Shown: positions 7,939 to 16,817, counted from the stretch's first letter. The stretch is 64,000 bases of DNA from Crocinitomicaceae bacterium (GCA_023957475.1 JAMLHA010000014.1:1-64000), one strand, 5' to 3'. The notes: generated from the sequence alone by a model not told the origin. Program-made: numbers and translations.

Positions 7939-9177
7939 TTATCCTAAGATTGTTTTCTCGATAATTGCTACACATTCCATCAATTGTTCTTCGGTCATTA
8001 CCAAAGGTGGTGCAAAGCGTATAATGTTTCCATGAGTTGGTTTTGCCAACAATCCATTTTCTGCTAATTTCACACACAAATCCCATGCAGTAGAACTTTC
8101 TGGAGTATCGTTTACTATGATTGCATTCAACAATCCTTTACCACGAACTTTTACCAATAAATCTGTTTTTTCAATGATACGGTTCATCTCTTTTCTAAAA
8201 AGTTCTCCCAAACGATACGCATTCTCAGCCAATTTTTCGTCTTCCACCACTTCTAAAGCAGCAATTGCCACTTTTGCAGCAATTGGGTTACCTCCAAAAG
8301 TAGAACCATGTTGACCTGGTTTGATAACCAACATAATGTCGTCATTTGCCAAAACAGCAGAAACAGGATAAACACCTCCAGACAACGCTTTTCCTAAAAT
8401 TAAAATATCTGGAGTAACGTTTTCATAATTTACAGCTAACAATTTACCTGTACGAGCGATTCCTGTTTGAATTTCATCCGCAATAAACAATACATTGTGC
8501 TGCTCACAAAGTGTTTTTGCTTTTGCCAAGAAACCTTCTTCGGGCACCATAACCCCAGCTTCACCTTGAATAGGCTCAACCAAAAATCCTGCAATATTTT
8601 TATTGTTTTTCAACACTTCTTCCAATGCGGATGCATCACCGTATGGAATGGAAACAAATCCTGGCGTATAAGGTCCGTAATTAATACGTGAATCAGGATC
8701 ATTGGAGAAAGAAATAATGGTCGTTGTTCTACCATGGAAATTTCCGTCACAAACAATGATTGTAGCTACATTTTCAGCAATTCCTTTCTTCTCATAAGCC
8801 CATCTTCTACACAATTTAATAGCTGTTTCAACGGCTTCGGCGCCAGAGTTCATCGGTAAAACTTTATCAAAACCAAAAAAGGAAGTGATTTTCTTTTCAT
8901 ACAACCCCAATACATCGTTGTAAAAAGCTCTTGATGTCAAGGCAAGCGTTTGCACTTGATCAATCATCGCTTGAACAATTTTTGGGTGACTATGCCCTTG
9001 ATTTACTGCTGAGTATGCGGATAAAAAATCATAATACCTTTTCCCTTCAACATCCCACACATAAACACCTTTTCCTTTTGACAAAACAACAGGGAGTGGA
9101 TGATAGTTATGCGCTCCATATTTATTTTCCATCTCCATTAGTTCTTCTGAACTAATTTTTCCTTCTACTAAACTCAT
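7939..9177 (-). CDS. rocD: Ornithine aminotransferase
   Basis: A PLP enzyme converting ornithine and 2-oxoglutarate to glutamate semialdehyde and glutamate, linking arginine breakdown with proline and glutamate. The 412 aa form a class III aminotransferase: cofactor site [27 protein letters not shown] and the PLP lysine Lys263 in LGKALSGG. The N-terminal NYHPLPVVL stretch (residues 24-32) is typical of ornithine aminotransferases rather than of acetylornithine ones. The gene has its own promoter and terminator and no arginine-pathway neighbours. Confidence 0.93.
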   Translation of the reverse strand: MSLVEGKISSEELMEMENKYGAHNYHPLPVVLSKGKGVYVWDVEGKRYYDFLSAYSAVNQGHSHPKIVQAMIDQVQTLALTSRAFYNDVLGLYEKKITSFFGFDKVLPMNSGAEAVETAIKLCRRWAYEKKGIAENVATIIVCDGNFHGRTTTIISFSNDPDSRINYGPYTPGFVSIPYGDASALEEVLKNNKNIAGFLVEPIQGEAGVMVPEEGFLAKAKTLCEQHNVLFIADEIQTGIARTGKLLAVNYENVTPDILILGKALSGGVYPVSAVLANDDIMLVIKPGQHGSTFGGNPIAAKVAIAALEVVEDEKLAENAYRLGELFRKEMNRIIEKTDLLVKVRGKGLLNAIIVNDTPESSTAWDLCVKLAENGLLAKPTHGNIIRFAPPLVMTEEQLMECVAIIEKTILG

Positions 9178-9225
9178 AAAAATTATTTTTTCAGTTGATT
9201 AGCAACTTTTCTATTAAACATTCTA

Positions 9226-9257
9226 CAAAGTTACATATACATTTACTGATATGCAAA
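9226..9257 (-). promoter_or_regulatory. Promoter of rocD
   Basis: The minus strand has TTTG (9254-9257), a 20-base spacer and TAACTTTG (9226-9233), a full match to the Bacteroidota consensus. The 5' leader would be about 43 bases. Confidence 0.7.
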
Positions 9258-9271
9258 TGATTAAAATACGA

Positions 9272-10393
9272 TTATTTGGCAATTACTTCTTGGTAGAGCT
9301 GCTCATACATAGGTAATATTTTCTCCAACTCAAATTTACTTGCTTGTTCTTTTGCGTTTTTCTTGAATTTTGCAAGGTTTTCATCCGAATCCAATATTTT
9401 TATAGCATTTTCTGCCATTTCTTCAACAGCTCCAACATTGGAAGTAAAACCACTAAATCCATCCAAGTTCACTTCTGGTACCCCTCCTGTGTTTGATGAA
9501 ATAACCGGAACTCCAGCAGCCATCGCTTCTAACGCTGCTAATCCAAAACTTTCCGTTTCCGAAGGCAATAGGAAAGTATCACAAATTTCCAATACTTTTT
9601 CTGTTCCTACAATCTTACCTGTAAATATTACACGCTTTTCGATACCCAATTCTCTACAAATTCGTTCTGCCATAAAACGATCCGGTCCATCTCCTACTAA
9701 CAATAGTTTTGAAGGAATTTTTTGATTGACCAAATAAAAAATCTTCACCACATCTTCCACTCTCTTAACTGGTCTAAAATTAGATATGTGACAAAGAATT
9801 CGTTCATTTCCCATTGCATATTTCAAACGTTGACATTCAGCTTCCATTTGCTTGGCAATCGGTGGTGCAAAATTGGGAATTACTTTAATTGCTCTTTTAG
9901 TATTAAAATGTTCGTATGTAGATTGTTTCAAACTTTCCGACACTGCTGTTACTGCTGTAGATTCATTGATGCAAAAAGTAATTACAGGTTCAAATGAAGG
10001 ATCTTTACCTACCAATGTTATATCTGTACCGTGCAACGTTGTTATAAAGGGAATTTCAACTCCTTGTGACTTCAATATTTGTTGTGCCATATAGGCTGCC
10101 GATGCATGAGGTATCGCATAATGAACATGCAATAAATCCAGTTTTTCGTGCTTGACAACATCGACTATTTTACTCGACAATTGAATTTCATACGGCTGAT
10201 AATCAAACAAAGGATAATCACTTAGGGAAACTTCATGGTAATAGGTATTATCAATAAAATTACCTAATCTAACTGGCTGTGCATACGTGATAAAATGAAT
10301 TTCATGTCCTTTCTTAGCCAATGCTTTCCCTAACTCTGTTGCTACTACCCCACTACCTCCAAAAGTCGGATACAACACCATACCTATTTTCAT
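9272..10393 (-). CDS. bshA: N-acetyl-alpha-D-glucosaminyl L-malate synthase (bacillithiol synthesis)
   Basis: A family 4 glycosyltransferase of 373 aa that joins GlcNAc from UDP-GlcNAc to L-malate, the first step towards bacillithiol, the low-molecular-weight thiol used by many Bacteroidota. The N-terminus (YPTFGGSGVVATELGKALA, HFITYAQPVRL) and the THLHGTDITLVG-type segment are characteristic of BshA. The C-terminal GT-B half carries PSETESFGLAALEAMAAGVPVI with the nucleotide-sugar-binding ExxxxxLxxLE pattern. bshB and bshC are not in this window. A TAATTTTG promoter box lies just upstream. Confidence 0.92.
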   Translation of the reverse strand: MKIGMVLYPTFGGSGVVATELGKALAKKGHEIHFITYAQPVRLGNFIDNTYYHEVSLSDYPLFDYQPYEIQLSSKIVDVVKHEKLDLLHVHYAIPHASAAYMAQQILKSQGVEIPFITTLHGTDITLVGKDPSFEPVITFCINESTAVTAVSESLKQSTYEHFNTKRAIKVIPNFAPPIAKQMEAECQRLKYAMGNERILCHISNFRPVKRVEDVVKIFYLVNQKIPSKLLLVGDGPDRFMAERICRELGIEKRVIFTGKIVGTEKVLEICDTFLLPSETESFGLAALEAMAAGVPVISSNTGGVPEVNLDGFSGFTSNVGAVEEMAENAIKILDSDENLAKFKKNAKEQASKFELEKILPMYEQLYQEVIAK

Positions 10394-10410
10394 GCAACTT
10401 GTTTTTTTTA

Positions 10411-10418
10411 CAAAATTA
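10411..10418 (-). promoter_or_regulatory. Candidate -7 box (TAATTTTG) for bshA
   Basis: An exact TAnnTTTG match on the minus strand, 17 bases before the bshA ATG. A good -33 element is not apparent. Confidence 0.5.
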
Positions 10419-10473
10419 ATGATTTTTATTCGTCTATACGAAGATTTTACTGGATTATAATTGCTTTAATTTT

Positions 10474-11334
10474 CTACTTAACCCCTGTAATCATTCTGTC
10501 TTTTTCCTGCAAATCTTGTTTCACTTCTACACTCTTGAATCCTTCATTTCTCAATAAATCAACTACTTCATTGCCATATTTTTCATTGATTTCAAAAAAC
10601 AATCGTCCACCAACTTTTAATTTTTTGACCGCTTGCTTAGCAATTGCTACATAAAATAAAAGAGGATTTGCATCTTCTACAAACAATGCCAAATGTGGTT
10701 CATGTTCCAATACTTGAGTTTGCATCTGTTTCTTTTCACTTGTCAACACATAAGGTGGATTGGAAACAATAATATCCAACGAATGATTATCATAAGGAAG
10801 TTCTTGATTTAAAATATCCAGTTGTTGAAAATCAACTTCTAAACCTGTTTTTTTAGCATTTTCCAGCGATAAATCAATGGCATCTCTAGAAATATCGAAT
10901 CCCACAACTGTTGCCGATTTCAATTGGCTTTTCACACCTAAAGCAATGCAACCACTTCCAGAACAAATATCGACAAGAGTTTCCGCATTTTCAGACACCT
11001 TTACAATCCAATCGACTAATTCCTCCGTTTCTGGTCGTGGAATCAATGCCCGTTTATCACATTTTAATACAAGTCCATAAAATTCCACCTCCCCAACAAT
11101 GTATTGAAAAGGCTCGTTTGCCTGTAATCGTTTAACAACTGAACGAAAATAGAGCAAATCCGATTCACTCACTCGTTGACTATCCGCCAACAGTAAATCG
11201 GCAGCATTTAACCCCAATCGTTTTTCAATGCATACTTGAAACATCAATTTGATTTCTCTTACTGAAAACAGTGGATATAAACGCTCTGTAAAATAGTTTT
11301 TTACTGATTTTAGTGTATTGTCTGCAACAAACAT
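10474..11334 (-). CDS. prmC: Release factor glutamine N5-methyltransferase
   Basis: Methylates the glutamine of the GGQ motif in RF1 and RF2, improving translation termination. It has an N-terminal helical domain (about residues 1-85) and a class I SAM methyltransferase domain with TLVDICSGSGCIALG (SAM site), VVGFDIS and the diagnostic NPPYV catalytic motif. I place the start at ATG 11334 (286 aa), one codon inside a possible TTG start. This ATG overlaps the TGA of the upstream gene (TGATG), so translation is probably coupled. Confidence 0.93.
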   Translation of the reverse strand: MFVADNTLKSVKNYFTERLYPLFSVREIKLMFQVCIEKRLGLNAADLLLADSQRVSESDLLYFRSVVKRLQANEPFQYIVGEVEFYGLVLKCDKRALIPRPETEELVDWIVKVSENAETLVDICSGSGCIALGVKSQLKSATVVGFDISRDAIDLSLENAKKTGLEVDFQQLDILNQELPYDNHSLDIIVSNPPYVLTSEKKQMQTQVLEHEPHLALFVEDANPLLFYVAIAKQAVKKLKVGGRLFFEINEKYGNEVVDLLRNEGFKSVEVKQDLQEKDRMITGVK

Positions 11335-12029
11335 CAATTATTATTTTTACCTATATAATAAGTATAACCGAGTCCAAAAGTAATAAATTGTGATGTTTTT
11401 GAGTATTGTTTTGCGTCCCAACCACCATTCATTTCTGTACCAAGCATCGAAGGTTTAAATATAAAACCTTGAATTGTATAACCAATTGTTAAACGAAAAG
11501 AAGATTTATCGGTTGCGCTCAAAATGAATCCAATCGTAGGTTCAACAAACCCAGCATCAAATTTATAAGGTCCGCCCTTTCTCAATTTATTCAAATCTGT
11601 CACTACAAAAAACCAATTGTAACCAAATTTAACAGAGGCATCAAACGCAAATCGCCGTGTATAAAATCGTTCGTAACCAAATTTAAAAAAAGCACCCGCA
11701 GCATGCATCACTCCATCCAATTTTTCAGGCACTCTAAATTCATTGATGGTAAAGTGTGTATATCTTATGCCTGCGCCAAAGCCAATTGAATTGGGTAAAT
11801 GAAATTGGTAATAAGGATTTACATCCACAATTCCTCTCATGATGCTTTCAAAAGGTTTATTGATGAGTGTATTAGGCAAGCCTAACACAACATTAAATGT
11901 ATGTTTGGGTTTAATTTCTTGAATATTTACAAAATCATCCTCTGTATTCACAATGATTGTTTCATCTTGCGAATACCCATTAAACACTACTAAAATAAAC
12001 AAAAAAAGATAATTTTTCAACTTCAACAT
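11334..12029 (-). CDS. Outer-membrane-type protein of unknown function
   Basis: A 231-aa protein with an N-terminal signal peptide (LKNYLFLFILVVFNGYSQ) and alternating hydrophobic/aromatic strands ending in GLGYTYYIG, as expected for a small beta-barrel (GIRYTHFTINEF, FKFGYERFY, SVKFGYNWFF, RLTIGYTIQGF). No named family is recognised. It is the first gene of a two-gene unit with prmC, with which it overlaps by one base; the pairing says nothing clear about function. Envelope location is a sound inference. Confidence 0.72.
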   Translation of the reverse strand: MLKLKNYLFLFILVVFNGYSQDETIIVNTEDDFVNIQEIKPKHTFNVVLGLPNTLINKPFESIMRGIVDVNPYYQFHLPNSIGFGAGIRYTHFTINEFRVPEKLDGVMHAAGAFFKFGYERFYTRRFAFDASVKFGYNWFFVVTDLNKLRKGGPYKFDAGFVEPTIGFILSATDKSSFRLTIGYTIQGFIFKPSMLGTEMNGGWDAKQYSKTSQFITFGLGYTYYIGKNNN

Positions 12030-12161
12030 CTCTAAAAATTAATCGTTATTTAAATGATTACGTAAATGTAATTGAATTTATTATATTTTTTTACAGAAAT
12101 AACACCTAAATTTCAGAAACTTTCAGATGAATTTACACCAAAATGAGTTTTTTTTCTCTGA

Positions 12162-12542
12162 TGGAGCTACACCTACAACGCCCAAAACAGACTTACACAA
12201 TTAAACGGCATTTTGGGTACTCCCAACAGCACCTATACTTATGACGAAAACGGAAACATGCTTACCGATACCAAACGCATGATTTCACAAACAACTTACA
12301 GCCGAGGAAATTTTCCTTACAAATTACTTGCAGATAACAACCAAATTTCGTATCTTTACTCTATAGACGACCAACGCATGTTTAAGAAAACCGTTTCACC
12401 CACAGACTCTGTAAAAGAGTTTTACCTACACGATGTGAGTGGAAGAGTTATAGCCAATGGCAGAACAATCGCTCCGAAGACAATTAATCTACCAAATTTC
12501 CATCTCGCAAATTTTCGGCAATTCAAACATTTCTTATATTGA
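12162..12542 (+). pseudogene. RHS/YD-repeat protein fragment
   Basis: From 12162, directly after an in-frame TGA, the frame reads WSYTYNAQNRLTQLNG and then YTYDENGNMLTDTKR, IDDQRMFKKT and FYLHDVSGRVIA, all typical YD/RHS repeat sequence. The match stops near 12465 and the last 25 or so codons are unrelated, ending at 12542. No signal peptide or intact start is present. RHS proteins normally exceed 1000 residues, so this is a short remnant, probably truncated at the left boundary of the restriction-modification island. Confidence 0.75.
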
Positions 12543-12569
12543 AAAATGAGATAGTTTAAATAATAAATT

Positions 12570-12577
12570 TATCTTTG
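12570..12577 (+). promoter_or_regulatory. Candidate -7 box (TATCTTTG) for the hsd operon
   Basis: An exact TAnnTTTG match 20 bases before the ATG of the XRE regulator, at the front of the whole restriction-modification operon. The only upstream TTG (12539-12541) is too distant (28 bases), so the -33 element is unclear; activation by the adjacent regulator is possible. Confidence 0.55.
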
Positions 12578-12597
12578 CAGATACATTTCAAAATGAT

Positions 12598-12810
12598 ATG
12601 AACCGAATTAAAGAGGTGTTAGAAGAAAAAGGAGTTAAACAAACTTGGTTGGCTGAACAACTGGGTAAAAGTTATAATATGGTCAATGGTTATGTACAAA
12701 ATAGACAACAACCAAGACTTGAAATCCTTTTTGAAATAGCCAAGATATTAGGAGTTAACCCAAAAGACTTAATACAAGATAAAAATGACAAGCATACAAC
12801 AAAGAGCTGA
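12598..12810 (+). CDS. XRE-family helix-turn-helix regulator of the hsd operon
   Basis: A 70-aa protein that is essentially one HTH_3 domain: [21 protein letters not shown] forms helices 1-2, [19 protein letters not shown] the recognition region, and [13 protein letters not shown] the closing helix. Single-domain XRE proteins ahead of restriction-modification genes often act as controllers of expression timing. That role is inferred here from position: it is the first gene after the promoter and overlaps hsdM by 26 bases. Direct DNA targets are not evident as repeats in the short upstream region. Confidence 0.85.
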   Translation: MNRIKEVLEEKGVKQTWLAEQLGKSYNMVNGYVQNRQQPRLEILFEIAKILGVNPKDLIQDKNDKHTTKS

Positions 12811-14326
12811 TTTACAAGCCAAAATATGGAAAATTGCCAACGAGGTGCGTGGCTCTGTCGATGGTTGGGACTTTAAACAGTTTGTCTTAGGGACACTGTT
12901 CTATCGTTTTATCAGTGAGAATTTTTGCAATTATTTCAACGATGAAAGTACGGATTATGCAACTTTGCCCGATGATGTCATTTCGCCCGAAATAAAAGAC
13001 GATGCAATCAAAACCAAGGGTTATTTCATCTACCCAAGTCAGCTTTTTGCGAACGTGGCTAAAAATGCCAACACAAATCCAAACTTAAACACCGACCTGA
13101 AAGCCATTTTTGATGCCATAGAAAGTTCGGCAAATGGTTATCCGAGTGAGCAAGACATTAAAGGTTTGTTTGCCGATTTTGATACCACCAGTACACGTTT
13201 GGGAAATACCGTTGAACACAAAAATAGCCGTTTAGCAGCCGTATTGAAAGGTGTGGAAGAACTGAATTTTAGTGGTTTTGAAGACAGCCAAATTGACTTG
13301 TTTGGAGATGCGTATGAGTTTTTAATTTCCAATTATGCAGCCAACGCAGGAAAATCAGGAGGCGAGTTTTTTACGCCCCAACACGTTTCCAAACTGATTG
13401 CACAGTTAGCAATGCACAAACAAACAAGTGTCAATAAAATTTATGACCCTGCTTGTGGTTCAGGTTCATTGCTTTTGCAAGCTAAAAAACATTTTGACAA
13501 TCATATTATTGAAGAAGGCTTTTTTGGACAGGAAGTGAACCATACAACCTACAATTTGGCTCGTATGAATATGTTTTTGCACAACATCAATTACGACAAG
13601 TTTCATATTGTGTTGGGTGATACACTGCGAGACCCTCAATTGGGGGATGAAAAGCCTTTTGATGCCATTGTTTCCAATCCGCCGTATTCTGTGAAGTGGA
13701 TTGGTAGCGATGACCCAACGTTGATAAATGATGACCGTTTTGCTCCTGCCGGTGTATTGGCCCCAAAATCAAAAGCCGATTTTGCCTTTGTACTCCACGC
13801 ATTAAGTTACCTTTCTGCCAAAGGTAGAGCAGCGATTGTTTGCTTTCCGGGTATATTTTACCGTAGTGGTGCGGAACAGAAAATTAGAAAATATTTGGTG
13901 GACAATAATTTTGTAGAAACCGTTATTTCACTTGCACCTAACTTATTCTACGGGACTTCCATAGCCGTAAATATTCTCGTGCTGTCCAAACATAAAACCG
14001 AAAACAAAACGCAGTTTATTGATGCCACTGGTGAAGATTTCTTTAAGAAAGTAACCAATAACAATGTGCTGGAAGAAAAACACATTGAGCGGATTATGGA
14101 AATGTTCGACAGTAAAGAAGATGTAGAATACGTAGCAAAATCTATTGACAACAACAAAATTGCCGAAAACGATTATAATTTATCGGTTAGTTCTTATGTG
14201 GAAGCGAAAGACAATCGGGAAGTAATTGATATTACGGGGTTGAATGCAGAAATTTCTAAAACCGTAGAAAAGATAAATCAACTCCGTACAGATATTGATT
14301 TGATAATTGAGGAAATTGAGGGTTAA
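12785..14326 (+). CDS. hsdM: Type I restriction-modification system, DNA methyltransferase subunit
   Basis: A 513-aa adenine-N6 methyltransferase. The N-terminal HsdM helical domain (about 1-150) precedes the catalytic domain with SAM motif [12 protein letters not shown] and active site SNPPYSVKW. Together with HsdS it methylates the target site, and with HsdR it forms the restriction complex. Length and gene sizes in the locus (513, 377 and 1034 aa) resemble the type IC (EcoR124-like) family. The start at 12785 lies inside the regulator gene by 26 bases, suggesting coupled translation. No internal stop is present. Confidence 0.95.
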   Translation: MTSIQQRADLQAKIWKIANEVRGSVDGWDFKQFVLGTLFYRFISENFCNYFNDESTDYATLPDDVISPEIKDDAIKTKGYFIYPSQLFANVAKNANTNPNLNTDLKAIFDAIESSANGYPSEQDIKGLFADFDTTSTRLGNTVEHKNSRLAAVLKGVEELNFSGFEDSQIDLFGDAYEFLISNYAANAGKSGGEFFTPQHVSKLIAQLAMHKQTSVNKIYDPACGSGSLLLQAKKHFDNHIIEEGFFGQEVNHTTYNLARMNMFLHNINYDKFHIVLGDTLRDPQLGDEKPFDAIVSNPPYSVKWIGSDDPTLINDDRFAPAGVLAPKSKADFAFVLHALSYLSAKGRAAIVCFPGIFYRSGAEQKIRKYLVDNNFVETVISLAPNLFYGTSIAVNILVLSKHKTENKTQFIDATGEDFFKKVTNNNVLEEKHIERIMEMFDSKEDVEYVAKSIDNNKIAENDYNLSVSSYVEAKDNREVIDITGLNAEISKTVEKINQLRTDIDLIIEEIEG

Positions 14327-14405
14327 AATTGATAAACCAACTACTCGAAAAATTCGATTAGTTCAAAATGAAATTGAAGAGTAGTAAAACATCAAAGAAA
14401 ATACT

Positions 14406-15257
14406 ATGGAAAAAGATACTATCGTAAAACTAAACAAGCGTTTTGAGGAATATGCCTATGAGCAAGATGGTGTAGAATATTGGTTAGCCCGTGAGTTACA
14501 AGAACTTTTAGGATATGCTGATTGGCGTAATTTTTTGAACGCTATCAATAAAGCAAAAGATAGTTGCGAAACTACTGGCGAAGCGGTTTCCGACCATTTC
14601 GTTGGCGTCACCAAAATGGTCAAAATCGGCTCAGGTGCAGAAAGGGAACAAGAAGACATAATGCTTACCCGCTATGCTTGTTATCTCATTGCCCAAAATG
14701 GCGACCCCAAGAAAGAGCAAATTGCTTTTGCTCAAAGTTATTTTGCCATTCAAACACGGAAACAGGAGCTGTTAGAAGAACGTATCCAACTGATGGAGCG
14801 TTTGCAAGCCCGTGAAAAACTGGCTGCTACCGAAACCGAACTTTCCAAAAACATATACGAAAGAGGTGTGGACAATTCGGGTTTTGCCAGAATTAGAAGC
14901 AAAGGCGACTGGGCTATGTTTGGCGGACATAACACCAGCGATATGAAACGTAAATTAGGCATAAAAGAAAACCGACCTTTAGCAGACTTTTTGCCCACTA
15001 TTACCATTACAGCCAAGCAATTAGCTACTGAGATTACCAATTTTAATGTAAAGAAAAACGACCTTAAAGGCGAAAGGAATATTACTTCCGAACACGTTAA
15101 AAACAACAAAGATGTAAGAAGTCTTTTGGGTAAAAGTGGTATTAAACCGGAAGATTTACCCGCAGAAGAAGACATTAAAAAACTGGAACGCAGGGTGAAA
15201 ACCTTAGATAAAGAAATAGAGAAGAAAAACCTAAAAGGTAATAAAGACAAAAAATGA
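14406..15257 (+). CDS. DinD-like DNA-damage-inducible protein inside the hsd operon
   Basis: A 283-aa protein matching the DinD family. The N-terminal third (about 1-110) resembles BRO/ANT-type domains (EYWLARELQELLGYADWRNF, MLTRYACYLIAQNGDP). The middle has a helical segment (RKQELLEERIQLMERLQAREKL) and a KGDWAMFGGHNT motif. The C-terminus (about 235-283) is highly charged and probably coiled coil. E. coli DinD is SOS-induced and reported to antagonise RecA filaments. Here the gene lies 79 bases after hsdM and overlaps hsdS by 4 bases (ATGA). Co-expression with the R-M enzyme is a reasonable inference; its role there is unknown. Confidence 0.85.
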   Translation: MEKDTIVKLNKRFEEYAYEQDGVEYWLARELQELLGYADWRNFLNAINKAKDSCETTGEAVSDHFVGVTKMVKIGSGAEREQEDIMLTRYACYLIAQNGDPKKEQIAFAQSYFAIQTRKQELLEERIQLMERLQAREKLAATETELSKNIYERGVDNSGFARIRSKGDWAMFGGHNTSDMKRKLGIKENRPLADFLPTITITAKQLATEITNFNVKKNDLKGERNITSEHVKNNKDVRSLLGKSGIKPEDLPAEEDIKKLERRVKTLDKEIEKKNLKGNKDKK

Positions 15258-16387
15258 GTTATTTAGAGAAATTATTAGACGATGCTGAAGTGCAATGGAA
15301 AAAGTTGGGGGAAGTGGTAAAACTTGAAAAAGGTAAACAACTTAACAAAGAATTACTTTCTGAAAAGGGACTTTATCCTGCGTATAATGGTGGAGTTTCT
15401 TTTTCAGGTTTTACTGATGTTTATAATTACAATGAAAATACTACAATAATCAGTCAAGGAGGAGCTTCTGCTGGTTTTGTTAATTTCGTTACAACAAAGT
15501 TTTATGCAAATGCTCATTGCTATGTTGTTTTGCCCAAAATTGAAATGGTTGAGAATAGATTTATTTATCATTTCTTAAAACTAAAACAAGAAAAGTTGAT
15601 GACAAAACAATACGGAGCAGGTATTCCCGCATTGCGTACAAGTGAGATTTTGGAAATTCCAATCCCCATCCCGCCGCTTTCCGTTCAGCAAGAAATTGTT
15701 CGTATCTTAGATACTTTTACAGAGCTTACAGCAGAGCTTACAGCAGAGCTTACAGCGAGAAAACAGCAGTATGAATATTATAGAGAGCAGTTGTTAACCA
15801 CGAAAGACACGAAAGACACGAAAAATTGGGAATGGAAAACGCTGGGGGAAGTTTGTAATGTTAAAAGAGGAAAGAGACTTGTAAAAAACCAATTAGAAGA
15901 AATTGGAGAATATGCTGTTTATCAAAATAGTATGGTTCCTCTTGGCTATTATAATGAAAATAACGTCCAAGCTGATACAACGTTTGTTATTTGTGCTGGA
16001 GCCGCTGGTGAAATCGGTTATAGTAATATTGATTTTTGGGCAGCTGATGATGTTTCTTACATTGAAACTCCTGACAATATTTTGAATAAATATGTTTATT
16101 ATTTTCTATTAACTAAACAACATGAAGTTAAAGCAAAAGTTCGTAGAGCAAGCATTCCAAGGCTTTCAAAATCAGTAATTGAAAAAATAAAAATCCCCGT
16201 TCCGCCTCTTGCCGAGCAAGAACGCATTGTTAATATTTTGAATAAATTTGATACGCTTACCAATAGTATCAGCGAGGGTTTGCCGAAGGAAATAGCATTG
16301 AGGCAGAAGCAGTATGCGTATTATCGGGATTTGTTATTGACATTTAACCACGAAATACACGAAACACACAAAAAGAATATTTCGTGA
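15254..16387 (+). CDS. hsdS: Type I restriction-modification system, specificity subunit
   Basis: A 377-aa HsdS with two target-recognition domains and two conserved helical regions in tandem. TRD1 is about 14-150, ending PIPPLSVQQEIVRILDTF; spacer helix 1 is about 151-185. TRD2 is about 196-325, ending PVPPLAEQERIVNILNKF; spacer helix 2 follows to the end. The central spacer contains TEL-TAEL-TAEL, encoded by three perfect 12-bp repeats. Both spacer helices end in YYR-x-x-LL followed by residues encoded by an ACCACGAAA-type repeat (TTKDTKDTK in the middle, FNHEIHETHKK at the end). The last 13 residues are thus probably repeat-derived. It forms the M2S methylase with HsdM. Confidence 0.93.
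   Translation: MSYLEKLLDDAEVQWKKLGEVVKLEKGKQLNKELLSEKGLYPAYNGGVSFSGFTDVYNYNENTTIISQGGASAGFVNFVTTKFYANAHCYVVLPKIEMVENRFIYHFLKLKQEKLMTKQYGAGIPALRTSEILEIPIPIPPLSVQQEIVRILDTFTELTAELTAELTARKQQYEYYREQLLTTKDTKDTKNWEWKTLGEVCNVKRGKRLVKNQLEEIGEYAVYQNSMVPLGYYNENNVQADTTFVICAGAAGEIGYSNIDFWAADDVSYIETPDNILNKYVYYFLLTKQHEVKAKVRRASIPRLSKSVIEKIKIPVPPLAEQERIVNILNKFDTLTNSISEGLPKEIALRQKQYAYYRDLLLTFNHEIHETHKKNIS
15721..15756 (+). repeat. Three perfect 12-bp tandem repeats in hsdS (TAEL repeats)
   Basis: The unit AGAGCTTACAGC occurs three times head to tail with no mismatch, encoding TEL-TAEL-TAEL-TA in the central spacer helix. In EcoR124I/EcoR124II a change between two and three such 12-bp units alters the spacer of the recognised DNA site (established work on type IC enzymes). 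The unit is a multiple of three, so slippage keeps the frame. Confidence 0.95.
15799..15820 (+). repeat. ACGAAAGAC direct repeats at the hsdS centre
   Basis: ACGAAAGAC occurs twice in tandem, followed by a third partial copy (ACGAAAA) and preceded by TTAACC. It is the same sequence family as the ACCACGAAA repeat at the hsdS 3' end and encodes the TTKDTKDTKN linker between the two halves. Confidence 0.85.
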
Positions 16388-16406
16388 TTTTAGTGCCTTT
16401 CGTGGT
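16347..16406. repeat. Inverted repeat at the end of hsdS
   Basis: ACCACGAAA (16347-16355) and CACGAAA (16358-16364) are mirrored by TTTCGTG (16380-16386) and TTTCGTGGT (16398-16406), giving a nested hairpin. It straddles the hsdS stop codon, so it may end transcription or fold in the mRNA, and it is a member of the dispersed ACCACGAAA family. Confidence 0.8.
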
Positions 16407-16413
16407 AAAAAAA
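16380..16413 (+). repeat. 34-bp direct repeat, copy 1
   Basis: Identical over 34 bases to 16818-16851. It begins TTTCGTGATTTTAGTGCC and ends in an A-run. The two copies flank the GxxExxY gene, and each lies just ahead of a start codon. Confidence 0.9.
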
Positions 16414-16435
16414 ATCATGGTAAAAAATAAAAATT

Positions 16436-16816
16436 ATGAATACAGAACTAATTTACAAAGAAGAATCCTATGCCATTCAAGGAGCAATTTTTGATGTATA
16501 TCGAGAAATGGGCTGTGGTTTTTTGGAAGCTGTTTATCAAGAGTGTTTAGAAAAAGAATTGGCTTTGCGAGGTATTCCATTTATTGCCCAACCAGAACTA
16601 AGCCTATCATATAAAGGCGAAGCACTTCAACAAAAATATAAACCCGATATAATATGTTACGATAAAATTATTGTGGAACTGAAAGCCGTAAAACAAACCG
16701 CTCCAGAGCATGAGGCCCAAGTTCTTAACTATCTAAATGCAACCCATTTTAAATTAGGATTGCTTGTTAATTTCGGCAACTACCCAAAAGTATTTATAAA
16801 AAGATTAGCACTATAA
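16436..16816 (+). CDS. GxxExxY protein (PD-(D/E)XK nuclease-like)
   Basis: A 126-aa protein of the GxxExxY family. The naming motif is at Gly28-Glu31-Tyr34 within EMGCGFLEAVY. A nuclease-like core follows: KPDIICYDKIIVELKAVK supplies the D...ExK residues. The C-terminus LNYLNATHFKLGLLVNFG is also typical. Members are widespread in Bacteroidota and resemble PD-(D/E)XK nucleases, but their role is not established. The gene sits between two 34-bp perfect direct repeats inside the restriction-modification operon, which suggests it arrived as a cassette. A function with HsdR is possible but unproven. Confidence 0.88.
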   Translation: MNTELIYKEESYAIQGAIFDVYREMGCGFLEAVYQECLEKELALRGIPFIAQPELSLSYKGEALQQKYKPDIICYDKIIVELKAVKQTAPEHEAQVLNYLNATHFKLGLLVNFGNYPKVFIKRLAL

Positions 16817-16817
16817 T

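Noticed and set aside
14750..15250. 166-codon minus-strand frame opposite the dinD-like gene
   Set aside because: It is the antisense shadow of a well-supported gene and is Ser/Leu/Phe-rich with no family resemblance.
15799..15820. CRISPR-like array at the ACGAAAGAC repeats
   Set aside because: Units are 9 bp without spacers and lie inside the coding frame of hsdS; no cas genes are present.
16436..16816. GxxExxY gene as part of hsdR or an hsdR nuclease remnant
   Set aside because: HsdR has its own complete nuclease domain, and the small protein has full family length with its own start and stop.
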